NCBI RefSeq assembly: GCF_030283205.1
Contig: NZ_JASNWF010000001.1
Span: forward strand, 496,001-560,000
Length of the DNA stretch: 64,000 nucleotides
Source of the DNA: Actinomadura opuntiae
GTDB taxonomy: Bacteria > Actinomycetota > Actinomycetes > Streptosporangiales > Streptosporangiaceae
Direction: 5' to 3'
Shown here: positions 43,901 through 53,628 of the stretch, piece after piece
Layout: each line of letters opens with the position of its first letter
Numbering within the stretch: the first letter of the stretch is position 1
Made by a program: the position numbers and the translations under genes
The notes under the pieces: model-generated
The model's database searches: none
The model's input: only the letters and a program-made list of their open reading frames with translations
Told to the model about the DNA's origin: nothing

Positions 43901-46900
43901 GTAGGCCAGGTTGGGGGTTTGGCCTGCGGCTTTGCGCCGGTCGGGCTGCCACACGCCGGTGAGGCGGCCGAGCGCGTCGTAGGTCAGGTCGGTGCGCAGC
44001 CCCGCGGCATCGATCTTGGCGGTGGGCTGACCGAACGCCGGGTCGAGCTCGGTGGTGGTGACCTGCGCGGAGGCGGCGTTGTCGGGGTCGGTGCGGGGGC
44101 TGGTGACCACGGTCTTGGTGTTCAGGCCGCCGGTGTCGGTGTAGGCGGTGGTAGTGACGTTTCCTGCCGCGTCGGTGGCCTTGGTGGGGCGCCCGTAGGA
44201 GTCGTAGACCGTCTGGCTGGTGGTGACGTAGGTCGCTTTGGTGCCGTCGTGGGAGGCGATCTCCTCGACCTTGGTCGGGTCGGTCTTGGACGGCGCGGCG
44301 CCCAGCGCGCCGTTGTCGTAATAGGTGCGTGTGTCGGAGACGAGTTGGGGGGAGCGGTCAGGGGTGGCGGTGCAGGCGACCGCGACCGTTTCCACGCGGG
44401 AGGGGAGGCTGACGATGTTGGCGCCGGAGTTGTCGGCGTAGCTGGTGCGGGTGCACTTGTCGTCGCCGGCAGTGCCGGTGTCACCGAGGTCGCTGACGGT
44501 TTCGACGCGCCCGACACCGGGGCTGGTCTTGTTGTAGGTGGTGTCGGTGCGAGTCTGCCGCCAGGTGCCGCCGCCCATGGCGGTCCAGGTCCGGGTGGTG
44601 CCGACATTGACCGCGTTGGCGGTGGTGGTGCCCCACGAGCGGGTTCGCGAGGCGGTCTGGACCCGCCAGGGGGTGTTGACGGTCTTGTCGTGGACGGCAC
44701 CGCCGGGCCCGTCGAAGTGGACGGTCTTGAGGTCGAAGCCGGCCAGCGCTTCGTGGTCGGTGTAGGTGCCGCCTTCGCCGTCGGAGACGGTGACCGATTT
44801 GGTGCCGCCGTCGGGGGCCTTGCGGTCGCCGTCCATGCCGCGCAGGTAGTAGGTGTCGGTCTGGGTCCTGGGGTCGTTCCAGCCGCCGGTGGTCGTTCGG
44901 ACCTGCCCGTATCCGCGCCACTGTGACCAGGTCTTGTACTTGGCCTTGGTCATGCCGTCGTCATCGTCGTAGTGCCAGGCGGGGTCCCCGAGGTAGCTGT
45001 AGTCGGTGATCATGTCGGGGGCACCGCCGGTGCGGTCGGTCTGGACGACCTGGGTGACGACGTACTTGTGGAACCAGTCCCGGATCGGGCTGTCGTGGCC
45101 GGGGGCCTGCCAGTAGACGGGGAAGCAGCGTTTGGTGTTGGTCTCGGGGGTGGGAAGGTCCGACAGGGTGCACTGCTCGCCGGAGTAGTTGACGTCGATC
45201 TGGCCGCCGGACTCGTCGTAGATGGTGCCGACCCGGTACTTGATGAACGGTGGGATGTCGTCGCCGGTCTTGTCCAGGCGGTTGGTGAGCTGGACCGGGG
45301 TGAAGGTGACCTTCGGCAGAGTCACCGGCTTGTCTCCGGCGTTGCCGATGTGCTGGATGGAGTCCAGCCGCAGGTCACGGTCGATGTCGGCCTCGCCCCA
45401 GCTGTGCTTCAGATTCCAGGTGTCGACGTCGCGGTAGGTGCCGTCGGCGCCGACGACCTGCGTGGTGACGCTCGACAGCCACTTGCGGGTCCAGAACGTC
45501 GGGGCGATCAGGCCCTTCATCGCGCACTGGTCACCGGACTTGCAGTTCTGGTCCCAGGGGACGTCGGGCCACCTCTCGGGGTTCGAGGTGATCTTGGCGG
45601 GGTCGCAGAAGGTGCTGTCGCCGTCGCATCGTTCGGAGGTTCCGAAGGTGACGCGTGCGGGGGCCTTGGCGTAGGGGTCGCTGTCGCGCAGTCCGTAGGA
45701 GATGGTGTTCAGGTAGCCGCCGCGGACGTAGGTGGTGTCGGCCGACGGGGTGACGTTGCGGCCGTAGGCGTTGGTCTCCTTGGTGTAGGAGTAGCTGATG
45801 GCGTTGCCGTTCGGGTCGACGACGTAGTCCAGGTTCCACCGCCAGGCCTGCTGGCACCACGAGTCCTTGAAGTCGCTCTGGTGGCAGGGCTCATCGGCGT
45901 TGTTGCCGAACACCGGGGCCGTCCACGTCGAACCGGTTTCCGGCTTGCCGCTGCTCCAGTTCGGCAGGCGGTTCTTGCCGAAGTAGTAGCGGGTGCCGTC
46001 GGTGGTGGTGACCTTCCAGTACTCGTTGTCGTTGTCGCCGTTGGCGGTGTCGGCGCCGGTGCCCTTGAGGATCTCGAACCGGGTGCCGTCGTCGTTCTTC
46101 AGCTTCCAGGTGCCGTCGGACGCCTTGATCAGCTCGCCGCCCTTGCCGTTCCAGGTGACGGTGGCGTTGTCGTAGGCCCAGCATTGGTCACCAGGATCGA
46201 TGCCGTTGGACTGGGGGGCGCCATCATCGGCGCACGGCTTGTAGCTGCGTTCGATGAAGCCGGGCCACAGATCGAACCCCTCACCGACCCAGGACGGCTG
46301 GTTGTTGGTGCTGGAGGTCCGGCCGTCGACGCTCTGGGAGGAGTAGTTCACCTTGAGGTCGGGTGTCAGCCCGCCGGGGACTGGCGGCACCCGCATCGGG
46401 TACGACCAGGTGAAGTCACCGGAGTTCCCGCCCGCATTCCAGGTCGCCGACGCCGACAGCGACGTTGCCTTGTAGTCGCCCTGGCTGCCGTCCGGCGCTG
46501 CCACGGCCGCCAAGACCATCGGCTCCGCCGTTTGCGACGCCGGTTCGGCGACCTCGGCGGTGAGGGTCTTCTTCTCCGCGTCATTGCGAGTGGACAGGGG
46601 CATCTGCGTGCGGCATGCCGGCTGTTGCGGAGTGGTCAGGGCGCAGGCGGGCAACTGCACCAGTTGCAGTCGCGAGCCGTAGGTGCCGCCGAACGCTTGC
46701 GCGAACCCGCTGTAGTCGAGCCCGACCGTTGCGCGGATCGGCTGGGGCGGAGCCGAACGTTCCGCGGCCGCAGCGGTGGAAGTCGTCGCAGGAGCCGAGG
46801 CCAGGGAGATCAGCAGCCCGCTGACTGCCGCATTGGACGCGGCCTTCCGGTCCAGGACCCGAACGGTCATCTTGCCGCCCGGGCCGCCCTTGACCGGCGC

Positions 46901-47275
46901 ACCGACCGATACCGGAAGCTTGCCGGCCCGTACCTGAGCCGGAGCGCCAGAGGCGCCGGACGGCTTCTTGGCGGTCGCCGCGGGGGACGCAGGTACCGTG
47001 ACTTCGGCCGAGCCGGGCTGGGGCCAATTCACCTTCGCGGGCTTGGCCGCCGCCGGTAGGGGCTTGCGCGGCTCGGTCTTCAGCCGCTTCCCGTGGACTT
47101 TACGTTCACCGTTGTGGGCCGCGGGCCCGTGACCGGTTGTCGGGAAGGCCTGCGCAGGCACGGCCGGTAGTAGCCCGGTGGTCAACATCACCGCACCGGT
47201 CACCGCGATCGTCCGCGTCGTCCGCGCACGCGCACCGGGTTGGAGGAAGCGCCGCAACCAGCCGCGAGCGTTCAT
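40982..47275 (-). CDS. Rhs/YD-repeat exported polymorphic-toxin-like protein
   Basis: 2,097 residues from ATG 47275, behind GGAGGA. A long basic signal peptide (GWLRRFLQPGARARTTRTIA then GAVMLTTGLLPAVPAQA). Residues about 250-850 form an SpvB/TcdB-like beta region; about 900-1850 contain many YD repeats (YDSYGRPTKATDAAGN, YDALGRLTGVW). The Rhs core ends with the diagnostic GAREYDPQTGRFVSVDPL and NGYAYANNSP. About 250 variable C-terminal residues follow: a Lys/Cys patch (KKCDWTCKIKK) and hydrophobic glycine-rich segments (FGACLVVSAGACVAVGLTLA). No known toxin fold was recognised, so the effector activity is open. Followed by the immunity candidate. Confidence 0.85.
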   Translation of the reverse strand: MNARGWLRRFLQPGARARTTRTIAVTGAVMLTTGLLPAVPAQAFPTTGHGPAAHNGERKVHGKRLKTEPRKPLPAAAKPAKVNWPQPGSAEVTVPASPAATAKKPSGASGAPAQVRAGKLPVSVGAPVKGGPGGKMTVRVLDRKAASNAAVSGLLISLASAPATTSTAAAAERSAPPQPIRATVGLDYSGFAQAFGGTYGSRLQLVQLPACALTTPQQPACRTQMPLSTRNDAEKKTLTAEVAEPASQTAEPMVLAAVAAPDGSQGDYKATSLSASATWNAGGNSGDFTWSYPMRVPPVPGGLTPDLKVNYSSQSVDGRTSSTNNQPSWVGEGFDLWPGFIERSYKPCADDGAPQSNGIDPGDQCWAYDNATVTWNGKGGELIKASDGTWKLKNDDGTRFEILKGTGADTANGDNDNEYWKVTTTDGTRYYFGKNRLPNWSSGKPETGSTWTAPVFGNNADEPCHQSDFKDSWCQQAWRWNLDYVVDPNGNAISYSYTKETNAYGRNVTPSADTTYVRGGYLNTISYGLRDSDPYAKAPARVTFGTSERCDGDSTFCDPAKITSNPERWPDVPWDQNCKSGDQCAMKGLIAPTFWTRKWLSSVTTQVVGADGTYRDVDTWNLKHSWGEADIDRDLRLDSIQHIGNAGDKPVTLPKVTFTPVQLTNRLDKTGDDIPPFIKYRVGTIYDESGGQIDVNYSGEQCTLSDLPTPETNTKRCFPVYWQAPGHDSPIRDWFHKYVVTQVVQTDRTGGAPDMITDYSYLGDPAWHYDDDDGMTKAKYKTWSQWRGYGQVRTTTGGWNDPRTQTDTYYLRGMDGDRKAPDGGTKSVTVSDGEGGTYTDHEALAGFDLKTVHFDGPGGAVHDKTVNTPWRVQTASRTRSWGTTTANAVNVGTTRTWTAMGGGTWRQTRTDTTYNKTSPGVGRVETVSDLGDTGTAGDDKCTRTSYADNSGANIVSLPSRVETVAVACTATPDRSPQLVSDTRTYYDNGALGAAPSKTDPTKVEEIASHDGTKATYVTTSQTVYDSYGRPTKATDAAGNVTTTAYTDTGGLNTKTVVTSPRTDPDNAASAQVTTTELDPAFGQPTAKIDAAGLRTDLTYDALGRLTGVWQPDRRKAAGQTPNLAYEYHIADGGIVAVTTKTLKPGGTQRTSYELYDGWLRPRQTQADGPDGGRLITDTFYDSRGNTARTYGTYYNTGAPVPSLLGVDQNQVESQTASTYDGLNRVTVKRFLVGNGTDTGEKWRTTTEYGGNYTAVTPPKGGTPTREITDARGQVIERRQYKGDTPTGDYDATTYTYTPAGDPATVTDPAGNTWRHEYDLRGREIKTVDPDKGTSTATFDDLDQETSSTDARGQKLFTRYDALGRKTELRQDSPDGPLRASWTYDSLRMGQPASSTRYVNGEAYTTKITQYDMLDRPTRQTITIPTSQGALGKTYTFGTTYNLDGTVASTGYASGGDLTAESVLTTYDDLGRPVGLKSNLSTYVTDTQYTYSGKPTKQTLDTGGKKAWYTYTWEAGTQRLKTSTVDREGLTGNDRNATYSYDQAGNILSIVDDAKTGIDAQCFTYDHLRRLTQAWTEGDTTCSSTPAASVIGGPAPYWQSYTYDTAGNRKTETLHGIGGQADTTRTYTTPTSGNKLTGVAQTGGDGTRNDSFGYDDAGNMTTRTVGDTTQTLDWDPEGNLAKITEAGNTTSYVYTADGDRLLRKDPTGTTLYLPGTELRLYNGASSAKGTRYYTLGDQTLAMRTGSGVQFLAPDHQGTSQLAIDAGTQATVQRRYTPFGTLRGVDDKTTWPDEKGFVGGTNDPGTGLVNLGAREYDPQTGRFVSVDPLVNPDDDQSLNGYAYANNSPITFNDASGLCLDVNPVIGPISCHAPGNDGKPTDFSGRPNHRVHPYRGTPAQYDPSPYHYRFNPYLQKHEPRAPAKKCDWTCKIKKSSSMFANGVKHAYGSTANFVDKHWNTISKVASVAGFGACLVVSAGACVAVGLTLAGASYLRNVQQAGWNFGDENALRQLAFDSALTLGGGYLGKAIPSGKWGLRGGWGGGSVINRSWGRAHWRHASRTPVNLGRTGYGMAVNASTGMPGLLIGIGVRSYPSLVIHN

Positions 47276-47406
47276 TAACGGTCCTCCGCTCAGAGGGCCG
47301 GCCGTCGCCCAGGCCAAGCCCGTGTCACACAGGGGAAAGCATGCTTAGAAGGGGAAGCCGACTGCGGTCCCCGCCGCCGGCGGAAACCACTGAGTCGCGC
47401 AGAAGA

Positions 47407-50400
47407 TCAGGGAACTGTCTCGGTCGGCAATTCTTCGAATGCGTTGCTGAGGATCTGCAGTTGGTCGGCTGTCGCGACGCCCTTGAACGCCCACACATCG
47501 TCGATGGTGCCGTTGAAGAACTGACCCCATGCCCCGTTCTTGCGGGCCCGTCCCAACTGGAGGCCGCCCGCGCTGGCGAAGCCGGAGATTCCCGACTTCC
47601 ATGACACAGGGTCGGTTTCCTGCAGCTCGCCGTTGACGTACAGGCGCATTTCCTGGTTGGGGGCGTCGTACACGATCGCCAGGTGCTGCCACTGCCCGGG
47701 GAAGAAGGTGGCGTGTTCGGCGGTGTTGAAGGCCGCGCCGGTTTTGTCGGCGTCGGGCATCTCGATCTGCCAGCCGCCGGTGTTGTTCGCGGCGGCGGGC
47801 GAGTACCGCAAGGTGAAGGCGCTGTTGGTGATCCCGGCCTGGGAGAAGACCGCGGCGTCGCCAGTCGAGCCGGGCGTGGCCACCCACCCGGCGACGGTGA
47901 AGCTGTCGCCGGTCGACAGAACCGGCGCGGCGGTCGCGGCGTAGGAGCCCGCCTGGCCGTCCAGCAGCAGCCCAGCCATGGGATCGCCCAGGTAGCCGGC
48001 TGCCCCGTCGATGCTCGCCCCGCCTGCCAGGCTGAGGGTGCGACCGTGACCGGAGTCATCGGCGCCGTCGGTGTTGAGCTTCCACCGCGCCATCACCACT
48101 GGAGCTCGCTGATAGGCCGACAGCACCTCCGCGCCTGTCACCACCCGGTCATAGAGACCGACCTCGTCCAGGGCGCCCGGCCAGTAGTACCCACTGCCGT
48201 ACCCGCCGTTCCACTTGAACCGGCCGATCTGCAACGGACCATCACCGCTGAAGGAGTTCGGCTGGTCGGTGCTGGCCTGCAAACTTCCGTTGACGTACAG
48301 GTGGATCTTGTGGGCGGCGTGGTCGTAGACGCCCACCAGATGCGTCCACTGCCCTGTCGCCGGCGAGGCCGTGGAGATCGCGCGGATCAACGCCGGATTG
48401 TCGGTGCCAGGATCTTGCATGTTGAAGACCCACCGGTCGTAGCCGGGTGAGTAGTACAGCGCGAACGCGCTGCCCCGAGTCCCGTCCTGAGCCGCCACGA
48501 CACCGGTGTTGTTCTTGTTGTCGAGCCGGACCCACGCCGAGACCGAGAAACTCTTGGTGGTGTCCAGGACCGGGGCGCTGGTCGCGGCGTACCCGGTGGA
48601 ACCGTTCAGCTGCATCGCCTTGCCGATCTGGCCGTCCGCTCCCAGGGTCACCCCACCGTGAGTGGCAGCGGCGATCCCCGGCTCACCATCGCGCGTGGCC
48701 GCCTGCACACTGCTGGCGCCGGCCGGGTCGTCCAGCGTGAACCTGGCCTTGGCCGGAGCGCCCGGCCCCGACTTGAAGGTGTAGCTGGCAGGTTCGCTGT
48801 CGTTGCCCGCCTTGTCGTAGGAGATCACCGACAGGGTGTTGGGGCCCTCGGAGGTCGGCATGATGCTCACCGTCACCGGCACACCCGGCGACGGCGCCTG
48901 CACGGTCGTCCCCTGCTTGGCCGACCCGTTCACCGCGAACTGGTACTTCACCACATCGGAGCTGGCCGGGGTGAAGGTGAACGTGCCGTACTGGCCGACG
49001 CCCCCGTGGTCGGCCTCGTCATCGGGATAGTCGGTCGAGGAGACCTGTGGCGCCGACGGCTTGGTCTTGTCCAAGATGAACTCGCACATCTTGGGGGCGC
49101 CGGAGTTGGTCCACGCGCTGTACTGCTTGCCGTCATAGGCGCGCACCGCCCAGCCGATCAGCGTCCCCTCGGGCGCGTCGGCCGGCACCGTGGTCTCGAA
49201 CGGCGACCCCGACGCCTTCGGGCCGACCGTCACGTCCTTGTGCTTGGCCCACCCGGACCCGTCGTTCCACCAGATCTGGAACTGGCCCGTGACCTTCGCC
49301 GCGTCCTCTTTGTCCTGGTCGTACAGGTACGCCTTGATCGTCGGTGCGGCCTTCACTGTCGGGCGCGCGTCGTCCCATTCACACGGGCCACCCGGGTTGC
49401 TCGACAGGTTGCTCTTCAACGGCCGGTCGGGCGGGGTGTTGTAGGTGATGCGCAGGTAGGCGTCCGAGGCGAACCGCTTCCACCACGCCATCGACGACTC
49501 GTCGTAGGCCCTCAACCCGAACGTGATCGCAGGGTCCCCCCGCGATACCGCGGCCTTCACCACGTTCAGCAGGCTGGAGCCGCCGAACTCCACCCCGGTC
49601 CGCGAGCAGTACGCCACGTCCCGGGATGCAAGGTGCTCCTGCCAGTTGTCGGACGTGGAGTTCCAGGTGGAAGACTGTGCGAAGCCGCTGGCGTGCCACA
49701 ACTGCACCGACGTGGAGTTGTTGCAGTCGTAGGCGTGCGTCTCGAACGCGGTGAACTCCGCGTTGAGCACGTACTTGTGCGCCACCTCGGAGATCGGCAT
49801 GCGGTAGAACAACCGCTTTTTGTGCGTCGAGGCACCGCATTCGGCGTCCTTGGTGACGTCGCACAATCCGACGCCCTCGGACCCGGAGAACTTGTAGCGC
49901 GACCAGCCCCCGCTGGACACCATCAGCCACGCAGCATCCCGCGACCGGGCGGTCCACGACGGGTCCACGTAGACCGGGAACTTGGTGTCCGGTGAGGTCA
50001 GCAGTCCCTGGTCCGGGGTCAGCGCCAGCTTCCCCGATCCGACCTCGACCTTCACCGGCGCCACCGCCGAGGCATCGCCCGGCCCCTGCGCCGGCGCCGG
50101 TGCTCCCACGCCCGACCCGGCGGCCTTCTCCGCCCTAGCTGCCACTACCGGCTGCCGCGAGTCCCACATCACCGGCGAAGGGGCCTCGAACATTCCGGCA
50201 CCCGACACGCTGTCGGACGCCTGCAATGTCCCGTCCGCATCCTGTTTCACCGTCAGCTTCGCCGTGCGCAACCCGAGTTGGATCTTGGCGAGCTCAGGAT
50301 TGTGCGCCGCCTCGGGGGTCTTGATCACCAGCAGGTGAGAGATCCCGTCCGGTTCCACCTGCACCCTCAGGTCCACATCCGGCAGCACGGAGGAGAACAC

Positions 50401-50865
50401 AGCCGTATCACCCTCGATCGAGGGAGCCGGCAACTTCCCCGGCCATGACAGCGACAACTCGCGGCCCAACCGTGACATGCGGACGAACGGGCCCTCACCG
50501 CCGGCGATCACCACCCCCAGCGGCGAAGCAGCCGGAGCCAGCGAGCCGTCGGACCGCTTGACCAGGCGGGTGTCCACCTTCGCCCAAGCCCCGTTCTTGC
50601 GGGTCCACTTCGGCCGCAGGTAATCGGTCTCGGTCAGCGTGCCGTCCGGATTCGCGGCAACCTCCCGAGCCTCACCACGCAAAGCCGCAATCTCCACCGG
50701 CTGGCCCGTCTTCCGTGCCTTGGCCAAGGCCTGCGCCTGCGAGGACACCGCACCCGGGCCGGTGTCGGCTGCCGCACTGCCCGCCGAGGCCACCACAGGC
50801 ACTGAAAGCCCCGCCATCAGCAGCGATACTGCCGACGCAGCAGAGAGCAAACGACGCGCACGCAT
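47407..50865 (-). CDS. exported LamG-domain protein, Rhs partner
   Basis: 1,152 residues from ATG 50865, behind GGAGG; signal peptide (RRLLSAASAVSLLMAGLSVP). The N-terminal region is homologous to the frameshifted protein at 1-1470. A cysteine-containing jelly-roll-like region follows (ETHAYDCNNSTSVQLWHASG), then Ig-like segments (PSAPQVSSTDYPDD), and two C-terminal LamG/concanavalin-like domains (SFSVSAWVRLDNKNNTG...WTHLVGVYD; SFTVAGWVATPGSTGDAAVF...WQHLAIVYD). Likely binds surface glycans or assembles with the Rhs protein, which starts 131 bp downstream on the same strand. Function inferred from domains. Confidence 0.8.
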   Translation of the reverse strand: MRARRLLSAASAVSLLMAGLSVPVVASAGSAAADTGPGAVSSQAQALAKARKTGQPVEIAALRGEAREVAANPDGTLTETDYLRPKWTRKNGAWAKVDTRLVKRSDGSLAPAASPLGVVIAGGEGPFVRMSRLGRELSLSWPGKLPAPSIEGDTAVFSSVLPDVDLRVQVEPDGISHLLVIKTPEAAHNPELAKIQLGLRTAKLTVKQDADGTLQASDSVSGAGMFEAPSPVMWDSRQPVVAARAEKAAGSGVGAPAPAQGPGDASAVAPVKVEVGSGKLALTPDQGLLTSPDTKFPVYVDPSWTARSRDAAWLMVSSGGWSRYKFSGSEGVGLCDVTKDAECGASTHKKRLFYRMPISEVAHKYVLNAEFTAFETHAYDCNNSTSVQLWHASGFAQSSTWNSTSDNWQEHLASRDVAYCSRTGVEFGGSSLLNVVKAAVSRGDPAITFGLRAYDESSMAWWKRFASDAYLRITYNTPPDRPLKSNLSSNPGGPCEWDDARPTVKAAPTIKAYLYDQDKEDAAKVTGQFQIWWNDGSGWAKHKDVTVGPKASGSPFETTVPADAPEGTLIGWAVRAYDGKQYSAWTNSGAPKMCEFILDKTKPSAPQVSSTDYPDDEADHGGVGQYGTFTFTPASSDVVKYQFAVNGSAKQGTTVQAPSPGVPVTVSIMPTSEGPNTLSVISYDKAGNDSEPASYTFKSGPGAPAKARFTLDDPAGASSVQAATRDGEPGIAAATHGGVTLGADGQIGKAMQLNGSTGYAATSAPVLDTTKSFSVSAWVRLDNKNNTGVVAAQDGTRGSAFALYYSPGYDRWVFNMQDPGTDNPALIRAISTASPATGQWTHLVGVYDHAAHKIHLYVNGSLQASTDQPNSFSGDGPLQIGRFKWNGGYGSGYYWPGALDEVGLYDRVVTGAEVLSAYQRAPVVMARWKLNTDGADDSGHGRTLSLAGGASIDGAAGYLGDPMAGLLLDGQAGSYAATAAPVLSTGDSFTVAGWVATPGSTGDAAVFSQAGITNSAFTLRYSPAAANNTGGWQIEMPDADKTGAAFNTAEHATFFPGQWQHLAIVYDAPNQEMRLYVNGELQETDPVSWKSGISGFASAGGLQLGRARKNGAWGQFFNGTIDDVWAFKGVATADQLQILSNAFEELPTETVP

Positions 50866-51510
50866 GCCGCACCTCCATGAACAAGACGTACGGCACATCT
50901 GGCGCAGACGTCACATAAAGCACATATAAGTCAAGCGCCTGTGATCATGCACAACCACACCAACGATCGTCAACGACGCGGACGGTAACAGTAAGGTCTC
51001 TTTACAGATCGTGGCGGCACGTACCGTAACGACGCGCCAAGAGGACCGCCTCGGCGCCCTGTGCGGACCAGACGCCCTTGCCGCCGGTGTCGAGTCCGCT
51101 GATACCGCACCGTGGGTGACCGGCTGGTTGAGTGGGTGCTGGAGCTGGCGACCACCCCGGCACTGCTGGACCAGCTCGGCAGGCTGATCGCGGTAGACAC
51201 GGCGCCGCTGATCGCACCGGAGGTCTCGCAGGCGACCTTCTGCGACACTCCGCGATCAACGCGATCGTGCGGCTGTTCAAGCGCGCCGCGGCCCCCCGAC
51301 GGCGAACTGGTGCTACTGCACCCGGCCCCCGGGCGTGGCGGCGACGCTGGCTCGTACCGGGGTGGACTGTGGAGGTGCGCGTCCGCCGCACACTGCTCGA
51401 CGCGGCCGATGCGGCGATCGTCGTCTCCGGGAGAGCAAGGTGGAGACCAAGGCGTTCAACAACGGCGTGATGACTGACGTCACGTCCCGGAGGACGCCGC
51501 GCCGTCGCTG
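50866..51510. other. intergenic, no supported gene
   Basis: 645 bp. The first 150 bp are the AT-richer promoter side of the LamG gene. A plus-strand frame near 51112 begins like a protein (VGDRLVEWVLELATTPALLD) but loses coherence after about 40 codons; probably a decayed gene. No RNA or repeat seen. Confidence 0.35.
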
Positions 51511-52152
51511 TCACATACCGAACCGTGCGCGTTGCACGGCCCGGACTGCCGCAGTGGGCCCGCTGACCTGGACGTGTGCCGCGTCCTGTCGGCCGAACAG
51601 GTAAAGCAGCAGCTCGCCGGGAGGGCCGGTGATGCGGGCGGCGGGTTCCCTGCGCCGTGCTCGCACAGTCGTGGCGGTCCCGGCCCAGTGCAGCTCCAGG
51701 CCCGCGCTGCGCAGCCGCCGCGCCAGGAACCAGGGCGCGCAGGTGACGTTGCGCCACAGGGCCTGCTGCATCGCCGGCTCGTGGGTTCGCGGGCCGTGAC
51801 CGTTGGCTCTGCGGACGTCCTCATGGTGGACGAAGAACTCGTTCAGACTGGCAAGCCGGCGCACCCATCCGATGCGGAAGAACCCGGGCGGCGGTCCCGA
51901 TCGGATCGTGGCGACAAGCCCGCCGAAGTCCTTCGCCGCGAGGGCTGTCCGTCGCCGTTCGGCCAGGCGGCCCCACGCGCCGGGCAGGACGAGCCCGGGA
52001 CCGGCGAGCGCGTCGTGCTCCCGCAGCACCAGATGCGCGGCCAGATCACGGGTCGTCCACGGCCCGATAAGAGTCGGCGCGTCGGGGCCGAGCTCATCCA
52101 GCAGATCACACAGGCGGGCTCGCTCGACGGAGTCGAAGAACGCACCGGCCAT
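51511..52152 (-). CDS. TIGR03085-type DinB/maleylpyruvate-isomerase-fold protein
   Basis: 213 residues. Begins with the family pattern LCDLLDELGPDAPTLIGPWT and TRDLAAHLVLREHD, then LASLNEFFVHHEDVRRANG carrying the conserved histidines, and a C-terminal GPPGELLLYLFGR. Members are putative mycothiol-dependent or metal-binding enzymes of unknown substrate. Not linked to a neighbouring operon. Confidence 0.72.
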   Translation of the reverse strand: MAGAFFDSVERARLCDLLDELGPDAPTLIGPWTTRDLAAHLVLREHDALAGPGLVLPGAWGRLAERRRTALAAKDFGGLVATIRSGPPPGFFRIGWVRRLASLNEFFVHHEDVRRANGHGPRTHEPAMQQALWRNVTCAPWFLARRLRSAGLELHWAGTATTVRARRREPAARITGPPGELLLYLFGRQDAAHVQVSGPTAAVRAVQRARFGM

Positions 52153-52283
52153 ACCGCCGGAGTGTAGCCCCCCGGGTGGCGAGTGGTTTCGGCGCCAAAA
52201 TCCCGTTAAGGTCGTGGGCTGGTGTGCCGGGAAGCCTGGTCGGCGTTTCTTTGACGACCCAACGCGAAGGTCCCGACACGCCG

Positions 52284-53558
52284 ATGACGACTCTTCTTGC
52301 GGTTTTCGCCGCGCTGCTGCTGCTCGCGGTGCTGCTGTCGAGCCTGGCCCACCGCACCATCCTGTCGACGGCCGCGTTGTTCCTGGTGGGCGGGTTCCTG
52401 CTCGGCGATGGCGTCACCCGTGCCATCGAGGTCAAGCCGGGTGACCCGCTGGTGTCGCACCTGGCCGAGCTGGCGCTGTTCGCTGTGCTGTTCACCGACG
52501 GGATGCACGCCGGGTGGGCCGATCTGCGGGCCGCGTGGCGGCTGCCGGGCCGCGCGCTCGGCTGGGGCCTGCCGCTGACCCTGCTGGTGACCGCCGCGCT
52601 GGCGCACCTGGTGGTCGGGCTGGGCTGGGTGGAGTCGCTGCTGATCGCGGCGATCCTGACACCGACCGACCCGGTGTTCGCCGCGGCGCTGGTGGGCAAC
52701 GACCGGGTGCCGCCGCGGCTCCGGCACCTGCTGAACGTCGAATCAGGCGTCAACGACGGGCTCATCCTGCCGTTCGTGGTGCTGTTTTTGGCCATCGCCA
52801 AAGGCTCGAACGACCTGCATCTGGGGGAGTTGGCCGGCGAGCTGGCGCTGGGGCTGGCGATCGGGATCGCGGTGCCGTGGGCGGCGATCATGCTGGAGCG
52901 GACCCGGCTGTTTGCGATCTCGCCGAAGTACGAGCCGCTGAACGCGGTCGCGATCGGCCTGCTGGTGCTGGCGCTGGGCCAGGTCACCCACGGCAACCTG
53001 TTCCTGGCCGCGTTCGCCGCCGGGATCACCGTGGCCAGCATCGGCGACCAGCACCGCAAGGCGTTCGAGGAGTTCGGTGAACTGGTCGCCGAACTGCTGA
53101 AACTGGCCGCGCTGCTGGTGTTCGGCGCGCTGATCTCACCGGCGTTCCTGACCGACGTCGGGTGGCCGGGGTGGCTGTTCGCGGTGCTGGCGCTGGTGCT
53201 CGCCCGGCCGGCGGCGATCTGGGTGTCGTTCCTGCGCTCCGGTCTCAGCACCCGGGAGAAGGGCGCGGTGATGTGGTTCGGGCCCAAGGGGTTCGCCTCG
53301 GTGGTCTACGGGCTGCTGGTCCTGCAATCGGCGATCCCGGCCGCGGACAAGATCTTCCATCTGGTCGCCGTGACCATCGTGGCCTCGATCCTCGCGCACT
53401 CCTCCACCGACATCGTCGTCGCCCGCGGCTTCGACGACGAACACGAAGTCCCCGCCTGGTTCGGCAAGGCCAAAGCCCTGGTCCACCGCCCAGGTCAGCC
53501 CGACCGGCCCGACCGGCCCGGGGCGCCCCCGGCTGGCAACGACCCCGACGCCACCTGA
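52284..53558 (+). CDS. cation:proton antiporter (CPA1/NhaP-like)
   Basis: 424 residues, about 12 membrane segments. Family motifs: TPTDPVFAAALVGN, ESGVNDGLILPFVVLF with the conserved Asn-Asp pair, and the late GAVMWFGPKGFASVVYG. Exchanges Na+ or K+ for protons across the cytoplasmic membrane. ATG 52284 chosen because hydrophobic sequence starts immediately; no strong ribosome-binding site. The C-terminus ends in a short proline/aspartate tail. Confidence 0.85.
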   Translation: MTTLLAVFAALLLLAVLLSSLAHRTILSTAALFLVGGFLLGDGVTRAIEVKPGDPLVSHLAELALFAVLFTDGMHAGWADLRAAWRLPGRALGWGLPLTLLVTAALAHLVVGLGWVESLLIAAILTPTDPVFAAALVGNDRVPPRLRHLLNVESGVNDGLILPFVVLFLAIAKGSNDLHLGELAGELALGLAIGIAVPWAAIMLERTRLFAISPKYEPLNAVAIGLLVLALGQVTHGNLFLAAFAAGITVASIGDQHRKAFEEFGELVAELLKLAALLVFGALISPAFLTDVGWPGWLFAVLALVLARPAAIWVSFLRSGLSTREKGAVMWFGPKGFASVVYGLLVLQSAIPAADKIFHLVAVTIVASILAHSSTDIVVARGFDDEHEVPAWFGKAKALVHRPGQPDRPDRPGAPPAGNDPDAT

Positions 53559-53628
53559 TCGCAGGTGAACCAGACGTGAAACAGACAGCGACGGCTGCCG
53601 CTGGCTGGCCCGCCCGACAGGAGCCGCC

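Noticed and set aside
42419..47059. Very long plus-strand ORFs of 835 and 695 codons
   Set aside because: They are antisense shadows of the Rhs gene, with Gly/Val-rich composition and no start signal or family. The minus frame has a signal peptide and YD repeats.
50920..50980. TGTGATCATGCACA as a second Crp site upstream of the LamG gene
   Set aside because: Spacing between the half sites is two bases short of the consensus and the second half site does not match TCACA.
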